From the NCBI RefSeq assembly GCF_016863495.1, contig NZ_BOOZ01000001.1:58447-122446 (forward strand): DNA of 64,000 nucleotides, in the 5' to 3' direction. Shown here piece after piece: positions 61,811-64,000 of the stretch; the stretch's first letter is position 1; every line of letters starts with the position of its first letter. Under the pieces are notes generated by a model. That model did not search any database. It was not told where the DNA came from and saw only the letters and a list, made by a program, of their open reading frames with translations. The position numbers and the translations under genes were made by a program. The DNA is from Micromonospora andamanensis (GTDB lineage Bacteria; Actinomycetota; Actinomycetes; Mycobacteriales; Micromonosporaceae).

Positions 61811-63253
61811 TCAGCGTCGGGCTGTCGCGTACGTGGCGCAGCCGATCAGTTCCATCGACACCTGGAGCCGCTCCAGGCTGATGTTCTTGGCGATGGTGTC
61901 CTCCGGGCTGTGGTAGGGCGGTTCCAGCAGCGCCGGTGACTCCTCACCCCGCCAGGAGAAGTTCGCGCTGGCGATGCCGACCTCCTGGAACGACTGGTGG
62001 TCGCTGGCACCGCGCTGGGTGACAGGCGAGATCTGCGGTTCGTAGCCGAGCCGCCGGGCGGCGCCGGCCACCTCGTCGGTGGCCCTGTTGCTCTCGCCGG
62101 TGAACGACAACAGCCAGTACCGGGTCGCCGGATCCCAGCTGGTGGCGACCATGTCGTTCTGGTAGACGGCGAGGATCCGGTCCCGCTCGGGCTGGGGAAG
62201 CTGGGCCACGTAGTAGCGGGAACCGATGAGCCCCTGCTCCTCCGACCCCCAGAGGGCGAACCGCAGCGTGGCGTTCATCGGCACCGCCTTCAGGACCCGG
62301 GCCAGTTCCAGGCAGAGCACGGTGCCCGAGCCGTCGTCGTTGGCGCCCGGCGCGCCGATGACCGAGTCGTAGTGGGCGCTGACCATGACGACCGGACCGT
62401 CGCTGCCCGCCCGGCCGCGTCGCTCAGCCAGCACGTTGTGCGAGGTCAGCCCCCGGTGGGCGGTGGTGGTGATGGTCAGGGTGAGCGGACCGGCGGCGAG
62501 CAGCGCCCGGAGCCGGTGCTTCTGCGCCTGGGCCACCCCGACGACCGGGATGGGCAGCGGCGCGGCGGCGGAACCGGGCAGCGTGGGGGAGAACGCCGAT
62601 GCCCGGCGCGGCTCCACCAGGTCGGCCGGGAGGAAGACCACAGCCGCCGCGCCAGCCGCCACGGCGGTCGCGGCGAGCTGCTCGCGCTGGGCCGCGACAT
62701 AGTCGACGAGCACGATCCGGCCGGTGACGTCGGCCGGGTAGTCGCCGGGCGTACCCGCGCCGACATCGACCACCGGGGCGGTGACCCTGGTGTCCAGGGC
62801 GGCCTGCCCGCTCGCCCCGGCCTGCCAGTTCAGGTCCCGGGGCAGCCGGGACGGCGAGCTGAGCTGGGCGAGGAACTTGTCGGCCACCGGGAAGGGTTGC
62901 AGGGTGGTGTCGTAGCGCAGCTTGTCGAGCTGGCCGGCGATGTAGTGCGCCGCCCGCCGCTCCGAGTCGGTGCCGCCGATGCGGGGGCCGATGTCCTCGG
63001 AGAGCACCTTCAGGTGGTGCAGGGCGCGCCGCGCCGACAGCTGCGCCACGACGACCCGGTCCTGCGGGGTGAGGGCCGGGGGCCGGTGGGTGCCCGGGCG
63101 CTGGCCGTCGGCCGCCCAGGTGGGGGCGGGCAGCGCCACGGTGGCGGCGCCACCGAGGGCGACGGTCAGCATCCGTCGCCTGTTGAGCGATCCTGATCCG
63201 GTGGAGCGGGACGATTCGTGCGGGGATGTCACGGTGTCGTCGAGCGAAGCCAA
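61811..63253 (-). CDS. Tat-exported M28 aminopeptidase with PA domain
   Basis: 480 residues. Tat signal SLNRRRMLTVALGGAATVAL. A protease-associated insert spans about 150-260. M28 zinc site: VSAHYDSVIGAPGANDDGSG (His and bridging Asp), WGSEEQGLIGSR (catalytic Glu-Glu), QNDMVA, and SDHQSFQEVG. An extracellular aminopeptidase. Length normal. All metal ligands visible. Monocistronic. Confidence 0.88.
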   Translation of the reverse strand: MASLDDTVTSPHESSRSTGSGSLNRRRMLTVALGGAATVALPAPTWAADGQRPGTHRPPALTPQDRVVVAQLSARRALHHLKVLSEDIGPRIGGTDSERRAAHYIAGQLDKLRYDTTLQPFPVADKFLAQLSSPSRLPRDLNWQAGASGQAALDTRVTAPVVDVGAGTPGDYPADVTGRIVLVDYVAAQREQLAATAVAAGAAAVVFLPADLVEPRRASAFSPTLPGSAAAPLPIPVVGVAQAQKHRLRALLAAGPLTLTITTTAHRGLTSHNVLAERRGRAGSDGPVVMVSAHYDSVIGAPGANDDGSGTVLCLELARVLKAVPMNATLRFALWGSEEQGLIGSRYYVAQLPQPERDRILAVYQNDMVATSWDPATRYWLLSFTGESNRATDEVAGAARRLGYEPQISPVTQRGASDHQSFQEVGIASANFSWRGEESPALLEPPYHSPEDTIAKNISLERLQVSMELIGCATYATARR

Positions 63254-63360
63254 GACGGCGCCCTCCTGATTCGAGGTCCGACCCGCGCGTCAGGGGTGTG
63301 ACGCCCGGATCACAGAGACTCGAATCTATCCGGTGAGCTGCCGCTGCTCAAGATCAGAGA

Positions 63361-64000
63361 TCAGTACCCGGCGGTGAAACGCATGTTCCGGAAGCGCCCG
63401 TGCTCGATCTCGTCGACCACCGCGACCGCCAGATCCTCGTAGCTCAGCACGCTGCGGCCCTGCGCGTCGGTAACCGGCTGGTCGGTGCCGGTGCGGTATC
63501 GGCCGGTGCGCTCGCCCGGGTGGAACTCCAGTGGCGGCGGCGAAAGGTAGGTCCAGGTCACCCCGTCGGCCGAGGAGCGGTAGACATCCAGGGCCTCCGC
63601 CTGCCCCAGCGCGGAATCGCGGTACTCGTCGGGGAAGTCCGGGTCGTCCAGCAGTCGGGTACCCGCCGAGGTGAGCAGGGTGGCACCGCCGCCCACGTGG
63701 ATCACCCGGGGCGCGGCCGGCATCCCGCGCAACGCGTCGAGCACGGCCCGGGCCGCGTCGGACCAGAGCGTACGGCCGCCGCCGCCGATCGCCAGCACCA
63801 GCGCGTCCGCCTCCGGCGCCAGCTCCCGCACGCTGCGCTCACTTGTCGCGTCCCCGGTCACCACCCGGATCCCGGCCGGCAGGTACGGCGTGTCCGCCTC
63901 GGGGCGACGTACCGCGGCCACCACCCGGTGCCCACGGTTGAACGCCTCCCTGGCGATCCGGGAACCCGCGGTGCCGCCCGCACCGAACACGACGACATCA
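63361..64000 (-). CDS. NAD(P)-binding reductase, 5' end outside window
   Basis: 213 codons visible on the minus strand, entering from beyond base 64000. Begins DVVVFGAGGTAGSRIAREAF, the Rossmann nucleotide-binding motif GxxGxxG of atypical short-chain/NmrA-like reductases. IHVGGGATLLTSAG and the C-terminal domain (SYEDLAVAVVDEIEHG) fit NAD(P)H-binding SDR a5 proteins. The N-terminal codon(s) are missing. Function unassigned. Confidence 0.8.
   Translation of the reverse strand, partial: DVVVFGAGGTAGSRIAREAFNRGHRVVAAVRRPEADTPYLPAGIRVVTGDATSERSVRELAPEADALVLAIGGGGRTLWSDAARAVLDALRGMPAAPRVIHVGGGATLLTSAGTRLLDDPDFPDEYRDSALGQAEALDVYRSSADGVTWTYLSPPPLEFHPGERTGRYRTGTDQPVTDAQGRSVLSYEDLAVAVVDEIEHGRFRNMRFTAGY

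Noticed and set aside
1..64000. CRISPR array, tRNA, rRNA, transposase
   Set aside because: No regularly spaced direct repeats, no tRNA-like T-arm/CCA context and no transposase-like protein were seen by eye.

Overview
The window is GC-rich, densely packed actinobacterial chromosome. Gene content (aculeacin-acylase-like enzyme, NarL-type two-component systems coupled to ABC exporters, XRE-TPR regulators paired with small enzymes, a DivIVA-like protein, a CBM3 secreted protein, many GTG starts, 4-base ATGA/GTGA overlaps and probable leaderless mRNAs) fits Micromonosporaceae such as Micromonospora. That assignment is inference. No rRNA, tRNA, CRISPR array or transposase was seen. Both ends cut a gene: a secreted metallopeptidase at base 1 and an NAD(P)-binding reductase at base 64000.

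Layout. (1) 1-1756: secreted zinc metallopeptidase. (2) 2002-11086: defence and toxin-antitoxin island. A small HTH regulator with a membrane partner has three palindromic operators next to it. An AbiE-like toxin-antitoxin pair follows on the other strand. Then comes a leftward operon: Mrr-like nuclease, DarT ADP-ribosyltransferase, DarG macrodomain antitoxin, and a giant PLD-helicase-DUF3427 protein. (3) 11329-20080: regulator-enzyme pairs (XRE-TPR with an APH-like kinase; XRE-TPR with a flavoprotein), a GIY-YIG protein, and a tightly overlapped trio (small Cys-containing protein, DivIVA-like protein, globin-reductase). (4) 20125-26369: secreted proteins, a kinase-like/membrane/extracellular-domain fusion facing a divergent S-4TM pore-forming effector, and a graveyard of two pseudogenes (alpha/beta hydrolase and TetR). 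(5) 26386-37276: STAND-like ATPase, penicillin-acylase-family enzyme, GYD protein, DHA2 exporter, SF1 helicase-like ATPase and an unrecognised secreted/Cys-rich triad. (6) 37324-49129: large STAND ATPase, DrrAB-type ABC exporter, aldo/keto reductase, membrane-anchored NACHT NTPase, ParA/SAP operon and an ArsR regulator. (7) 49215-58849: beta-lactamase-family hydrolase and two homologous ABC-exporter/two-component modules. (8) 58941-64000: paralogue of the small Cys protein, M15 peptidase, candidate caspase-like protein, PPOX oxidoreductase, M28 peptidase and the truncated reductase.

How genes work together. The island at 2-11 kb joins nucleic-acid-directed enzymes (nuclease, DNA ADP-ribosylation, helicase with nuclease-like PLD domain) in one transcription unit and is the best candidate for a compound defence system. 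The 22-26 kb kinase/S-4TM pair and the 44-47 kb NACHT protein are further candidate immunity modules. The 50.8-58.8 kb region carries two envelope-stress/drug-efflux modules with the same parts in different order. Hairpins separate several convergent or tandem genes, and a TGCGGCATGTCGGG palindromic element recurs between genes at 31.7 and 34.1-34.3 kb.
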